From Clostridiales bacterium (GTDB lineage Bacteria; Bacillota; Clostridia; Lachnospirales; CAG-274): a stretch of 64,000 nt of DNA. Shown piece after piece: positions 52,678-61,926 of this stretch (position 1 is the stretch's first letter; every line of letters begins with the position of its first letter). A program made the translations under genes and the position numbers. The DNA lies in contig JAHALF010000001.1 in assembly GCA_018371275.1 (NCBI GenBank), positions 186,001-250,000 of the forward strand, read 5' to 3'. Under the pieces are notes generated by a model. The model did not search any database, was not told where the DNA came from, and was given only the letters and a program-made list of their open reading frames with translations.

Positions 52678-52909
52678 AAAAAAGTCCCATTTTCCAAAAA
52701 GGAAAATGGGACGTAAAATACGTGGTTCCACCCAAATTTATAGTAAAAACTATATCTCTAAAAGCTTTTAACGGAGCAACCCGTGCTTTATTAGAGCCAA
52801 TACTCAAAGGTAGTCTTCATTTACTTCTAGCTAAGATACTTACAGCCAAAGGTATCTCTCTCTAAAAACATCAAAGTAAACTACTTTCCTTATCTCAAAT
52901 TTAAAATAT
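52678..52909 (-). promoter_or_regulatory. T-box riboswitch (thrS leader)
   Basis: The leader contains the T-box GGGTGGAACCACG (about 52733-52721) and a 12-pair terminator GTCCCATTTTCC...GGAAAATGGGAC followed by T-run (52712-52678). The stem I region has AGAGAG and AAGTAGT, and an ACTACC stretch offers Thr codons (ACT or ACC) as specifier; I could not assign it surely. Uncharged tRNA-Thr should stabilise the antiterminator and turn on thrS. Confidence 0.92.
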
Positions 52910-52915
52910 ATATTA

Positions 52916-52944
52916 ATTATATCATTAAAAATAAAATTAGTCAA
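52916..52944 (-). promoter_or_regulatory. Promoter of the thrS T-box transcript
   Basis: TTGACT (52944-52939), 17-bp spacer, TATAAT (52921-52916) on the minus strand. Confidence 0.78.
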
Positions 52945-52969
52945 ATACTCTATAATAAATTATATTAAA

Positions 52970-53674
52970 TTAATCATCTAATTTTCCACTTTTTAATAGC
53001 TCTCTTTGTTTCTCAAAAATATACTTTGATAACTCATCTTTATATTTTTGTGGGATATCTTCAAATTTACACTTATATATAAATTTATACTCACCTTTAA
53101 TTTCTAATTCTTCTTTTTGTAAAATAGTTGATTTAATAACCATATTAACATCTTGTATATTAATTAAAATTCTTATACTATCTTCCTCTTCCATATCCTT
53201 ATTTGTTTTGAATTTTAGACCTCCATTACTTACATCCATTGTCAGCCCTTTAAGTACTTCATCTGAATAACTTTCATTCTCTCCTTTGTAATAAACAAAC
53301 TTAAATTCTATTTCTATAGGCAATCTAAAGCTTTGTCTTCTTTGAATTTTCTTTGTAGGCTCTAAAAAAACTATTCTAACTATTGGAATACCATCTTCTA
53401 CCTCATAATCTTTTATATTAATAAGATTCTCAAACAACCCTCGTGGTGTTTTTAAAGTCATCTTATACCTTCTTTTTTGTGGTAATTTGACTAGCTTTCC
53501 TTCAGAGTTTTTTGGGGAAATAATAACTACTTCTTTTTCAGATACTACATAAAGTAACTTACTATAAAACTTTTCATTATCATCATTTTCAAAACATATT
53601 TCCACTTTAGTTGCTGGTTTTAAATGTAAAATACTTTCACCATCTAGTGCCTTTTTAAATTTAAATATACGCAT
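52970..53674 (-). CDS. PilZ-domain c-di-GMP receptor (YcgR/YpfA type)
   Basis: This 234-residue protein has a YcgR-like N-terminal beta domain (to about 110) and a C-terminal PilZ domain. The c-di-GMP motif is complete: RRQSFR (about 117-122) and DVSNGGLKF (about 154-162). Such proteins act as motility brakes or surface-behaviour switches. A GGAG ribosome site lies directly before the ATG and the gene starts 16 nt after trpS, so the two share a transcript. Confidence 0.9.
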   Translation of the reverse strand: MRIFKFKKALDGESILHLKPATKVEICFENDDNEKFYSKLLYVVSEKEVVIISPKNSEGKLVKLPQKRRYKMTLKTPRGLFENLINIKDYEVEDGIPIVRIVFLEPTKKIQRRQSFRLPIEIEFKFVYYKGENESYSDEVLKGLTMDVSNGGLKFKTNKDMEEEDSIRILINIQDVNMVIKSTILQKEELEIKGEYKFIYKCKFEDIPQKYKDELSKYIFEKQRELLKSGKLDD

Positions 53675-53690
53675 AAATCTCCTTTCAAAA

Positions 53691-54686
53691 TTAAATAAAT
53701 CCTACTTTCTTTTTAACTTTCCTTAAAGTTTTATTAGCAATATAATCGGCTTTTCTAGCTCCATCTTTAATTACTTCCTCCAAAAATACTTTATCTAATA
53801 ATATTTTATTAAATTTTTCTTGTATAGGTCTTATTTCTTCTACAACAACTTCTGCTACTGCCTCTTTAAAAGCTCCATATCCAAACCCTTTAAAATATTC
53901 TTCGGCTTCTTTTACAGTTTTATTAGTTATTGTACAGTATATATTTAATAAATTTTTTATACCAGGTTTATCATCACTATATATTATTTGATTATCAGAG
54001 TCTGTTACACTTCTTTTTATTTTATTAGCAATAACACTTAAATCATCTAATAAATAAATAACATTATTTTCATTATCTGCATCAGATTTACTCATTTTTT
54101 TACTAGGATTTTGTAACCCCATTATTTTTGCTCCTAATTTAGGTATATACATTTCTGGGATAGTAAATACATCACCATATATGTTATTAAATCTTATAGC
54201 AATATCTCTAGCAAGCTCTAAATGTTGTCTTTGGTCTTCTCCTACTGGTACAACTGATGTTTGATATAATAAAATGTCTGCTGCTTGTAAAACTGGATAA
54301 TTAAAAAGACCTGTTGGTATATTTTGTCCCTGTTTTTGAGATTTATCTTTAAATTGTGTCATTCTAGATAATTCGCCCATATACGAATAACAATTTAATA
54401 TCCAAGCAAGCTCAGCATGTGCTGAAACATTAGACTGTATGTATATATTATTTTTCTCATTATCAAGCCCTGCTGCAAGATAAAGAGCTAACAACTCTTT
54501 TGTATATTTCCTAAGCATTGCTGGATCTTGTCTAACAGTTATAGCATGTAAATCTGCTATACAATATATACAATCATATTCTTCTTGTAAAATATTCCAG
54601 TTTTTAAAAGCACCTAAATAATTACCTAATGTAGGCTTACCTGATGGTTGCATACCACTAAATAAGACCTTTTTATTTTCTGACAT
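53691..54686 (-). CDS. trpS: Tryptophanyl-tRNA synthetase
   Basis: This 331-residue class I synthetase has the HIGH-equivalent in SGMQPSGKPTLGNYLG (about 10-25), the KMSKS loop KKMSKSDAD (about 198), and the YPVLQAADILLY segment. It charges tRNA-Trp. AGGAGG precedes the ATG. The upstream neighbour is the stalk-domain protein 21 nt away, and no T-box lies between. Confidence 0.97.
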   Translation of the reverse strand: MSENKKVLFSGMQPSGKPTLGNYLGAFKNWNILQEEYDCIYCIADLHAITVRQDPAMLRKYTKELLALYLAAGLDNEKNNIYIQSNVSAHAELAWILNCYSYMGELSRMTQFKDKSQKQGQNIPTGLFNYPVLQAADILLYQTSVVPVGEDQRQHLELARDIAIRFNNIYGDVFTIPEMYIPKLGAKIMGLQNPSKKMSKSDADNENNVIYLLDDLSVIANKIKRSVTDSDNQIIYSDDKPGIKNLLNIYCTITNKTVKEAEEYFKGFGYGAFKEAVAEVVVEEIRPIQEKFNKILLDKVFLEEVIKDGARKADYIANKTLRKVKKKVGFI

Positions 54687-54707
54687 ACTAACTCCTCCTT
54701 TAAAATT

Positions 54708-56174
54708 TTATCTTTTAGTTAAACTATCATCATAATATATTGTTTCATTTTCTAAATTAACTTTTATAAATTGTTTCTCTTTATCCATTTCTAAATTTTT
54801 AACTTCGCCTTTTATAAACTGTCTTTTTAAGTATTCTATCCCATCTAATGTAGCTTTAAATTGATATAAATTATTATTATCATTATTAGATGTTAATATA
54901 TATAGCATATCTTTATCTACAACCATATTTTCTCCCATACCTAAATATACTTTACTATATAAAGGTTTTCCTAAATCATATAAATTTATATAAGATATAA
55001 GTGTATAATGATTATCATTCATATCTGGAAAATAAAATATTTTGTCTAAACTAAATTTTTGTTCTATAATATCTGTAATAATGTTGTTTTCATAAGCATA
55101 CTCTGAAAAATAAGGTAACTTATTTTTGTCCTTACTAATATCTATTTTTGATATCATATATAAATTATTATCATCTATAATATTCTTATATAAATCACCA
55201 TTATTTTCTATCATTTCCATAGTTTTAATATTTTGCCTATCTGATATATCATATATAACAGTTTTAGTATTATTGTCTAAATAAGATATAATAAATCTAT
55301 TATCTGTTATTTGTATATCTTTTATATTATTATTTATTTTTTCAACCTTAAAGCTAAATATCTCCTTTTTATCTTTTGTAACAAAATATACTTCTATAAA
55401 ACCTTTTGTTGCATAAATATTATAATTATTAGTTTTTTTAATAATTACTGGGTTATTTTGCTCTAATAACATATTATCCAAATTTTCTATATTCATTAAA
55501 TCCGTTTTTAAATATTCAACTTCTTTTGTATCTTTTAATATATGTTTCAAATTATCATTATTACCTACTATTGGTAAATATTTTACTTGCTTTTCTAACT
55601 CTTCCAAAGTGTCTATTTCTTCTATTGGATCAAATAAATTTTCTATATTACTTATAATTATTAAATCATTATTATAAAATACCTCTTTTTCAAAAATATC
55701 TGCAAAGCTTCTAAGAGGTATATAAAATCTATCATTTATTATTTTAGCCTCTTCGTCTACATCTATAGTTTCCTCATTTATATTATCAATAACTTCTATG
55801 CTTGTACCATGATTAGCAAAAACAATAGCTTTATTATCTAATCTTATAACTGTTTCTTTAGTTTGCTTAGAAAAGCTAATATTTGCACCAAAAGCTGTCT
55901 GTAGAAATTTTGCTGGTACATATACCTTTCCTTCTTCTATCATAGGTACTAGAGTAGAATCATTATCATCTATTAAAAACTGTTTTTCATTTATAATAAT
56001 AACAGGACTATTTATAGCCAAAACTACAGAATTTTTAAGCTTATCTTCAGCTGTTATCTGACTAGATAATGGTTCAATAGCATTAGTCTTTTTAGAAGAT
56101 ATTTGTATTAATAATACTAAAGTAAGTATTAAAAAATAAACAATTAGTATATTAAAAATTATTTTACTTTTCAT
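54708..56174 (-). CDS. Membrane-anchored stalk-domain protein with propeller-like C-terminal part
   Basis: This 488-residue protein has an N-terminal membrane anchor (IIFNILIVYFLILTLVLL), a stalk/copper-amine-oxidase-N-like domain at about 60-185 (VYVPAKFLQTAFGANISF; FYIPLRSFADIFEKEVFY), and a C-terminal region of repeated beta blades (IYATKGFIEVYF, NRFIISYLDNNTKTVIYDI, LYILTSNNDNNNLYQF) resembling a beta-propeller. It is probably extracytoplasmic; the role is unknown. The ATG at 56174 follows GGAGG; the upstream in-frame extension lacks a site. It precedes trpS on the same strand. Confidence 0.72.
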   Translation of the reverse strand: MKSKIIFNILIVYFLILTLVLLIQISSKKTNAIEPLSSQITAEDKLKNSVVLAINSPVIIINEKQFLIDDNDSTLVPMIEEGKVYVPAKFLQTAFGANISFSKQTKETVIRLDNKAIVFANHGTSIEVIDNINEETIDVDEEAKIINDRFYIPLRSFADIFEKEVFYNNDLIIISNIENLFDPIEEIDTLEELEKQVKYLPIVGNNDNLKHILKDTKEVEYLKTDLMNIENLDNMLLEQNNPVIIKKTNNYNIYATKGFIEVYFVTKDKKEIFSFKVEKINNNIKDIQITDNRFIISYLDNNTKTVIYDISDRQNIKTMEMIENNGDLYKNIIDDNNLYMISKIDISKDKNKLPYFSEYAYENNIITDIIEQKFSLDKIFYFPDMNDNHYTLISYINLYDLGKPLYSKVYLGMGENMVVDKDMLYILTSNNDNNNLYQFKATLDGIEYLKRQFIKGEVKNLEMDKEKQFIKVNLENETIYYDDSLTKR

Positions 56175-56317
56175 AAAATGCCTCCAAAGCTTTTGTAACA
56201 ATTATTATTTATTTTATCATATTTTTATTTAATTTTCAAACATTTTTAACATAATTTAATAAAAATATATTTGTAAAATAAAATATTATTTTGCATATAA
56301 TTGTTTAAAAAGCAATG

Positions 56318-56878
56318 TTATTTTATGTAATAAAATATCATAAATAGTATTGTATTAATAGTTATACATATAATAATGGTATTTATGTAATTTTTTATAC
56401 TTAATTGTACTTTTTTTCCTCTGTTTTTACAATATGTTATTGCTTTATATGAAATATAAAAAATTAAAATAATATTAATTATATTTTCTAAAATATAACC
56501 ATTAAACATACTACCTATCATTTTAAAATTATAATTATTAAAAAATATTGCTCCTGTAAATCCAATAAAAAATCCCTTACAAAATATTATCAAATATATA
56601 AAAATTTCTCCTAAATATATAAATGCTAAAAACCATATAAAAATAAAATACTTTGTATCTTTTAAAAATATTTCTATTAAATTTATTATACTTAATTTAG
56701 TATTTTCATTTAACTGTACTATAAAACCATCTATAAATACATCTAATTTTTCTATAATATCATTAGATGTAAAACAAAAAAATATTGCCCCTAAAAAACT
56801 TCCTAAAAACATAAATAACATAATATATTTTAAAGTATCCTCTTTTGTATTATAATACTTTGTTTTTATATACCTCAT
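56318..56878 (-). CDS. spoIIM: Stage II sporulation protein M
   Basis: This 186-residue membrane protein has about five spans (FMFLGSFLGAIFF near 23; FIWFLAFIYLGEIFIYLIIF near 80-99; the LENIINIILIFYIS region). The conserved FCKGFFIGFTGA loop is typical of SpoIIM. With SpoIIP and SpoIID it forms the machine that removes septal peptidoglycan so the mother cell can engulf the forespore. It follows spoIIP by 25 nt behind AAGGAG, so they are co-transcribed. Confidence 0.85.
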   Translation of the reverse strand: MRYIKTKYYNTKEDTLKYIMLFMFLGSFLGAIFFCFTSNDIIEKLDVFIDGFIVQLNENTKLSIINLIEIFLKDTKYFIFIWFLAFIYLGEIFIYLIIFCKGFFIGFTGAIFFNNYNFKMIGSMFNGYILENIINIILIFYISYKAITYCKNRGKKVQLSIKNYINTIIICITINTILFMIFYYIK

Positions 56879-56903
56879 AAAAATTTCTTCTCCTTGCTAT
56901 ATT

Positions 56904-58004
56904 TTAAGAAAAAATAACATCATTTATAATATCCGCTAAAAGCTCCATAGCATTGTACATTTCTTGTTTAGTGTTAGTTTGTGCTCCAGCCTCAATAAGC
57001 ATAGTTTTAGGCTTTAAATGCAAGCTATATCTATATGGTTTTATATATATTTTTCTAGTAAAGCCTGGATATTTTTCCATAGCCTCCTTTTGCATATTAA
57101 AACTAAGTGCAAGATTAGTAGGTATGTTAGGATTAGGCAAATTTGATATATTATTTAATTTTCCATTTTCCATTATTCTTGATATACCATTAAAAAACAT
57201 TATCTTCGCTGTTGGTTTACCATTTATATTTTCTACAAGATGGGTATTTTCATTTACACCATCTCTATGTAAATCTATAACTAATTCTATTGATGGATTT
57301 TCTTCTAAAACTTTTTGTATTACAGGTTCCATTCTTTCATATGCGCCATTTCTTTGTAATCTTCCATTTACCATATCAAAAGATGTATCTGTTATATGTA
57401 ATGTTTTTATACCATAATCTTGTTCTAAAATGTTAGCAAGCCTTGTTCCAACTCCTATAATTCCTTCATTTATATCGTTTTCATTACTATCTTTAAACAT
57501 TTCGTGCGGATGGGTATGAAAAATCAACACTTTAGGTTCATCCTGACTTTTTTCTATTTTTAAATCTGTATTTACAAATTTATTAATATCAAAATAATCT
57601 TTAGACATACCTGTTGTAGCATCTACTATATAAAATTTTTGTCTTAAATAATCTAAATTTTCAAGTTGTTTAGTATCTATATCATCACTATTTATTTGTG
57701 TACTCTTTTTAACTTCTTCATCAGTTTTTTCATGCTCATAAGATATATCATCAAGTCCTATAAGCTCTATATCCCCTATTTCTTCACTTTCTTCATTTTC
57801 AATGTTAGATACCATTACATAGTCATCTTTTTTAAATATATCTTTTACATCTTCATTTATTTTATATCTAGACAATGTATCATATAACATAATTTCACCA
57901 AAGGCAACCTCATTTATATTAAAAAATAAAATTACTACTAATATTATACTTATAGCTATTCCAAGTGCTATCTTTTCACAAAATTTTTCTATCTTCTTGT
58001 CCAT
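56904..58004 (-). CDS. spoIIP: Stage II sporulation protein P (amidase/endopeptidase)
   Basis: This 366-residue protein has one N-terminal membrane anchor (about 10-32), an acidic spacer, and a SpoIIP amidase domain (about 150-360). Key residues are in LIFHTHPHEMF (His), VIDLHRDG (Asp-His) and MLIEAGAQTNT (Glu). It removes stem peptides and cleaves cross-links during engulfment, working with SpoIID and SpoIIM. The order spoIIP-spoIIM places two of the three machine parts together; the SpoIID-like protein at 49236 is separate. AAGGAG precedes the ATG. Confidence 0.93.
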   Translation of the reverse strand: MDKKIEKFCEKIALGIAISIILVVILFFNINEVAFGEIMLYDTLSRYKINEDVKDIFKKDDYVMVSNIENEESEEIGDIELIGLDDISYEHEKTDEEVKKSTQINSDDIDTKQLENLDYLRQKFYIVDATTGMSKDYFDINKFVNTDLKIEKSQDEPKVLIFHTHPHEMFKDSNENDINEGIIGVGTRLANILEQDYGIKTLHITDTSFDMVNGRLQRNGAYERMEPVIQKVLEENPSIELVIDLHRDGVNENTHLVENINGKPTAKIMFFNGISRIMENGKLNNISNLPNPNIPTNLALSFNMQKEAMEKYPGFTRKIYIKPYRYSLHLKPKTMLIEAGAQTNTKQEMYNAMELLADIINDVIFS

Positions 58005-58062
58005 AATTTTTCTCCTTGTAAGTATAGTAAGATATAGATTATAAAAAATATATTCTAAAAAT

Positions 58063-58107
58063 AAAAAAATATCACAACTATATAAAAAATAATTGTGATA
58101 TTTTTTT
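58063..58107 (-). terminator. Intrinsic terminator after spoVB
   Basis: ATATCACAA and TTGTGATAT with A/T extensions form a 15-pair stem and a 15-nt loop, next to the spoVB stop. Confidence 0.65.
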
Positions 58108-58125
58108 ATAAAGATTTAAATGTTA

Positions 58126-59727
58126 TTAATCTATTAATCTATATCGATCTAAAATACTTATAAGCCTTCTACCCATAGGCAATAAACTCAAATCTTCTCT
58201 TTTAAACCCTCCTATAACAGCTAAGCTAACTAAATATACTATAATAGCTATAAATATACTAACTAAGGTAGAAATAGCATTACTTTTACTAAAATAAAAT
58301 ATAAACTTATAAGAAAAATAACAAAATACTCCCATAACAATAGATGCTATTGTAGGCTTAAAAAATATACCATTATAATCTGGTCTTATTTTAGTTACTT
58401 TTCTTAATGTTATAAAATTTAATAAAGATGCAATTAAATAGCATACTGTTGTGCTAATTATAGCCCCTATAACATTTATACTAGGTATAGATATTAAAAA
58501 ATAATTTATAGGTATTTTTATAATAGAACCTATAAAAGCATTTTTGGCTGGTGTTGCCACCTTTCCGATTCCTTGTAAAATACCTGTTATTATCTGACAA
58601 AGGGCTAAAAATATTATACTTAAAGCACCCCATTTTAAAAGAAGACCTCCATCAGAATAATTTGGAAATAATAAAAGAAGTATTTCATCAGCTAACACCC
58701 CCATACCAATAGCAGCTGGTATAGATATTATCATAGTAAGTCTTAAACTAACATCTATTTTCTTTCTTACAGTCTTTATATCTTTTTGTATCATACTACT
58801 AGCTATACTAGGTAAAACAGCTGTTGCAAGCGCTGTTGATATAGAAACTGGAAGTGTAGTAAGTGTTACATACTTACCCGTAAGCTGTCCATATAATGCT
58901 GTTACTTGACTATCTGTAAAAGCTTTGGACGCTGTTAATCTACTATTTACCATTTGCATATCTATAAGATTTGTCATACTAAAAATAGCAGTACCAGCAA
59001 TAATAGGAGCAGCTGTTTTTATTATTTTTATAGCTATTTCTCTATTACTTTCTAATCTATATTTATGAGTTTTTTTAGATAATTTTCTGTTTATATATCT
59101 TTTTCTATTTAAAAATACCATCAAAATATATATAAGCCCTGCTAAAGCTCCTATGCCAGTACCCATAGTACCACCAGCTGCTCCTAAAGGTAAGCTTATA
59201 CCTACTAGTAAATAGGCTAAATAAATACTAAAAATAGCATTAAATATTTGCTCTATAACTTGTGACAAAGCTGTTGGAACAGTTGTCCCAAGTCCTTGAA
59301 AATATCCTCTAAAAACAGACATAACAGATACTATAAATACAGTTGGAGAAAGGGTAAGTATAGTATAATAACTATCTGGGCTACCTATTATATTGCAAAA
59401 AAATCTAGCAGATACAAACATAACTATTGAAAATATTAAACCTACTGTTGATGATAATATAAGAGATATTTTAAATGTTTTTTTCACATTTCTATATTCT
59501 TCTAAAGCTACCTTTTCAGAAACTATCTTAGATATTGCAGCAGGTAGTCCTGCTGAGCTCATAACAAGAAAAAAGTTATATAAATAAAATCCAGCACTAT
59601 ATATACCGTTACCTTCATCACCAAGCATATTAGTTAAAGGTAACCTATATAAAAATCCTAATAATCTAACTAAAAGACTAGCTATTGCAAGTATGGCTGC
59701 TTGTTTAATAAATTTTGTTTTGCTCAA
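58126..59727 (-). CDS. spoVB: SpoVB/MurJ-family lipid-linked polysaccharide flippase
   Basis: This protein of about 533 residues has 12-14 spans of the MATE/MOP polysaccharide transporter superfamily. Typical elements are LVRLLGFLYRLPLTNMLGDEG near the start, SSAGLPAAISKIVSE, and FRGYFQGLGTTVPTALSQVIEQ near 145-166. SpoVB-type members flip lipid-linked peptidoglycan precursors, SpoVB itself being needed for spore cortex; general members can serve cell-wall synthesis. The start is TTG at 59727, 7 nt after GGGGG. Confidence 0.85.
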   Translation of the reverse strand: MSKTKFIKQAAILAIASLLVRLLGFLYRLPLTNMLGDEGNGIYSAGFYLYNFFLVMSSAGLPAAISKIVSEKVALEEYRNVKKTFKISLILSSTVGLIFSIVMFVSARFFCNIIGSPDSYYTILTLSPTVFIVSVMSVFRGYFQGLGTTVPTALSQVIEQIFNAIFSIYLAYLLVGISLPLGAAGGTMGTGIGALAGLIYILMVFLNRKRYINRKLSKKTHKYRLESNREIAIKIIKTAAPIIAGTAIFSMTNLIDMQMVNSRLTASKAFTDSQVTALYGQLTGKYVTLTTLPVSISTALATAVLPSIASSMIQKDIKTVRKKIDVSLRLTMIISIPAAIGMGVLADEILLLLFPNYSDGGLLLKWGALSIIFLALCQIITGILQGIGKVATPAKNAFIGSIIKIPINYFLISIPSINVIGAIISTTVCYLIASLLNFITLRKVTKIRPDYNGIFFKPTIASIVMGVFCYFSYKFIFYFSKSNAISTLVSIFIAIIVYLVSLAVIGGFKREDLSLLPMGRRLISILDRYRLID

Positions 59728-59760
59728 CAAGATACCCCCTTAGTAGATTTTTAACAAAAA

Positions 59761-60123
59761 TTATTTTAAAAGACTTTCATCTACAATTTCTGCATCTGCC
59801 CATATTCTTTCTATATTATAAAATTCTCTATCTTCTTCATTAAACAAATGCACTACTATATCGTTAAAATCCAATAAAATCCAACTTTTTGTTTGTATAC
59901 CTTCACTATGAGTTTTTTGTACATTACATTGTTTGTGTAGCTCTTCTTCAACAGCATCTGCCATAGCTCTTAACTGACTAGAATTGCTAGCACTAGCTAT
60001 AACAAAATAATCTGCAATAGGAGATAAACTAGAAATATCTATAACTTTTATATCTATACCCATTTTATCATCTAATGCCTTGTATGCCACTTTTACAGTT
60101 TCAAAAACCTGTTCTTTATTCAT
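59761..60123 (-). CDS. rsfS: Ribosomal silencing factor RsfS
   Basis: This 120-residue protein matches RsfS/YbeB, with SPIADYFVIASASNSSQLRAMADA near 34-57 (only a core quoted: DYFVIASASN), GIQTKSWILLDFNDIVVHLF and REFYNIERIWADAE. RsfS binds L14 and blocks subunit joining in starved cells. AGGAGG precedes the ATG, and it follows nadD-yqeK by 10 nt, which is the usual order nadD-yqeK-rsfS. Confidence 0.96.
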   Translation of the reverse strand: MNKEQVFETVKVAYKALDDKMGIDIKVIDISSLSPIADYFVIASASNSSQLRAMADAVEEELHKQCNVQKTHSEGIQTKSWILLDFNDIVVHLFNEEDREFYNIERIWADAEIVDESLLK

Positions 60124-60133
60124 CTTATACCTC

Positions 60134-61318
60134 CTAATTTTTATAATAATTATATGCTTCTATACTTAATGGGTGTATTATTCTCCCTTTTTTAGTATTA
60201 AACTGTATAGTGCTATGTAATATATATTCCATAGCCTTATTTAAATCTTTATATGCAATTTCCCTAGCTTTATATACACCTTCAAAATAAGCCCTTGTAG
60301 GCTCTATATAATCTGCTATATAGATTATCTTTTCAAGATTAGACATATTTGCCCTACCAGTCGTATGATACTTTATGCTATTTAATATATCTTCATCTTT
60401 TATATTATAAATATCTTTTGCTACATAATACCCTAAAAAACTATGGGCTAAATCTGGTTGCCTTTTTAAAACATCATCTAACTTAAAATTATACTTTTCA
60501 CAGTTTTCATATATTTTAGGTAGTGGAAAGCATTTGCAACAATCGTGCACAAGTCCTGCTAAAAATGCTTTTTCTTTATTTTCATTGTGTTCCATTGCAA
60601 GACTTTTAGCCTCTTTTGCTACTTGTATAGAGTGATTAAATCTTTTTTCTGTAAGATTTTGTTTCAATAATTTTACCTCTTTTTCATACTTTTCAAAAAA
60701 ATCTATTTTATATAAACCATTATTATAAATGTATTTTTCTACATTTTTAGGTAATAAGTAAGTAACTGTTTTTTCTTGTTCTATTCTTTTCCTTATATTG
60801 GTAGAAGATATTTCAAGCATTGGAGTTTCACAAAAGTATATTTTATTTTTGTGTTTTTCTATTAAATTTTTTGTATGTTCATCTAAAATATAATTAGGTC
60901 TTGTTGTAACAATAAATTTACATAAATCAAAAATAGCATCGGTATCTTTCCAACTATATACTTGATTTATCGTATCTGTACCTGTTATAAAATAAATTTC
61001 TACATCTTCATTACACATAGACTTTATTTCTCTTAAAGTATCTATTGTATATGTTGTTGTATGTCGTTTAAGTTCTATGTTAGATATAAAAAAATTAGGA
61101 TTGTTTTCTATTGCAAGCTTTACCATATTATACCTATGAATATCACTAGCTATATTTACTTCTCTTTTATGAGGTGGATCACCTGTTGGTATAAATACTA
61201 CTTTATCTAAATTATATTTTTCTAAAGCATAGTTACTTGATAAAAGGTGTGCATAATGTATTGGATTAAATGTTCCTCCCATAATGCCTAATTTTTTTAT
61301 ATTTTTAAAATTTTCCAT
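60134..61318 (-). CDS. nadD: NadD-YqeK fusion: nicotinate-nucleotide adenylyltransferase + HD Ap4A hydrolase
   Basis: The protein of about 394 residues combines two domains that are separate genes in Bacillus. Residues 8-200 are NadD (GIMGGTFNPIHYAHL with the HxxH nucleotidyl-transferase motif; LEISSTNIRKRI near 175-187). Residues 210-394 are the HD protein YqeK (NHSIQVAKEA, GLVHDCCKC, KYHTTGRANM, YIADYIEPTR). NadD makes deamido-NAD; YqeK hydrolyses diadenosine tetraphosphate. The ATG at 61318 is used with GGAG 11 nt upstream; a GTG at 61330 overlaps that site. No frameshift interrupts the fusion. Confidence 0.93.
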   Translation of the reverse strand: MENFKNIKKLGIMGGTFNPIHYAHLLSSNYALEKYNLDKVVFIPTGDPPHKREVNIASDIHRYNMVKLAIENNPNFFISNIELKRHTTTYTIDTLREIKSMCNEDVEIYFITGTDTINQVYSWKDTDAIFDLCKFIVTTRPNYILDEHTKNLIEKHKNKIYFCETPMLEISSTNIRKRIEQEKTVTYLLPKNVEKYIYNNGLYKIDFFEKYEKEVKLLKQNLTEKRFNHSIQVAKEAKSLAMEHNENKEKAFLAGLVHDCCKCFPLPKIYENCEKYNFKLDDVLKRQPDLAHSFLGYYVAKDIYNIKDEDILNSIKYHTTGRANMSNLEKIIYIADYIEPTRAYFEGVYKAREIAYKDLNKAMEYILHSTIQFNTKKGRIIHPLSIEAYNYYKN

Positions 61319-61336
61319 CAAAAAATTCACTCCAAG

Positions 61337-61924
61337 CTATATATAAAATCTCCATAAAAAATCTTTTGCTTCTTCTGCATAGTCTATATTTATTCTTTTA
61401 CCTTTTTTTATAATATTTGTATCAAATTCTTTATTATCTAATATGTATATTTCATTAGATAATATACTTTTTTCATTAAAAGATTTATCTATACTAAGTG
61501 CCTTACAAAGTTTACCTGGACCATTTAAAAAGTTTTTCCTTTGATAAGTAGTAAGCTCACTATATGACCTACTATATCTTAACATACTTAATTTTTCTAT
61601 ATTTTTAACTGGTTCTGCTCCTCTTATTAAAACAGCAGAGGGTTTATTAATAGTATCTGTAATAATATTAAAACAATAATACATACCATATATTAAATAA
61701 ACATATATAGTACCACCATTTAGATAAAAAGTTTTTGTTCTATCTGTTATCTTACCACCATAAGCGTGGCAAGCCTTATCTATATCTCCCAAATAACTTT
61801 CTGTTTCTGTTATTTTTACTATTATTTTTTCATTATCTATTTCTCTAACAAGATATTTACCAATAAGCTCTTTACCAACTGTTAAAGCATCTCTTGTAAA
61901 AAAATCTTCTGTAAGTCTATCCAT
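61337..61924 (-). CDS. mpg: 3-methyladenine DNA glycosylase (Mpg/AAG family)
   Basis: This 195-residue protein has AAG family features: LGKELIGKYLV pattern near 16-26, TETESYLGDIDKACHAYGG near 39-57, and YVYLIYGMYYCFNIITD near 73-90. It excises alkylated or deaminated purines. The ATG begins 2 nt after the gltX stop and has no clear ribosome site, so it is likely translated by coupling to gltX. Next gene nadD-yqeK follows by 18 nt. Confidence 0.95.
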   Translation of the reverse strand: MDRLTEDFFTRDALTVGKELIGKYLVREIDNEKIIVKITETESYLGDIDKACHAYGGKITDRTKTFYLNGGTIYVYLIYGMYYCFNIITDTINKPSAVLIRGAEPVKNIEKLSMLRYSRSYSELTTYQRKNFLNGPGKLCKALSIDKSFNEKSILSNEIYILDNKEFDTNIIKKGKRINIDYAEEAKDFLWRFYI

Positions 61925-61926
61925 AA

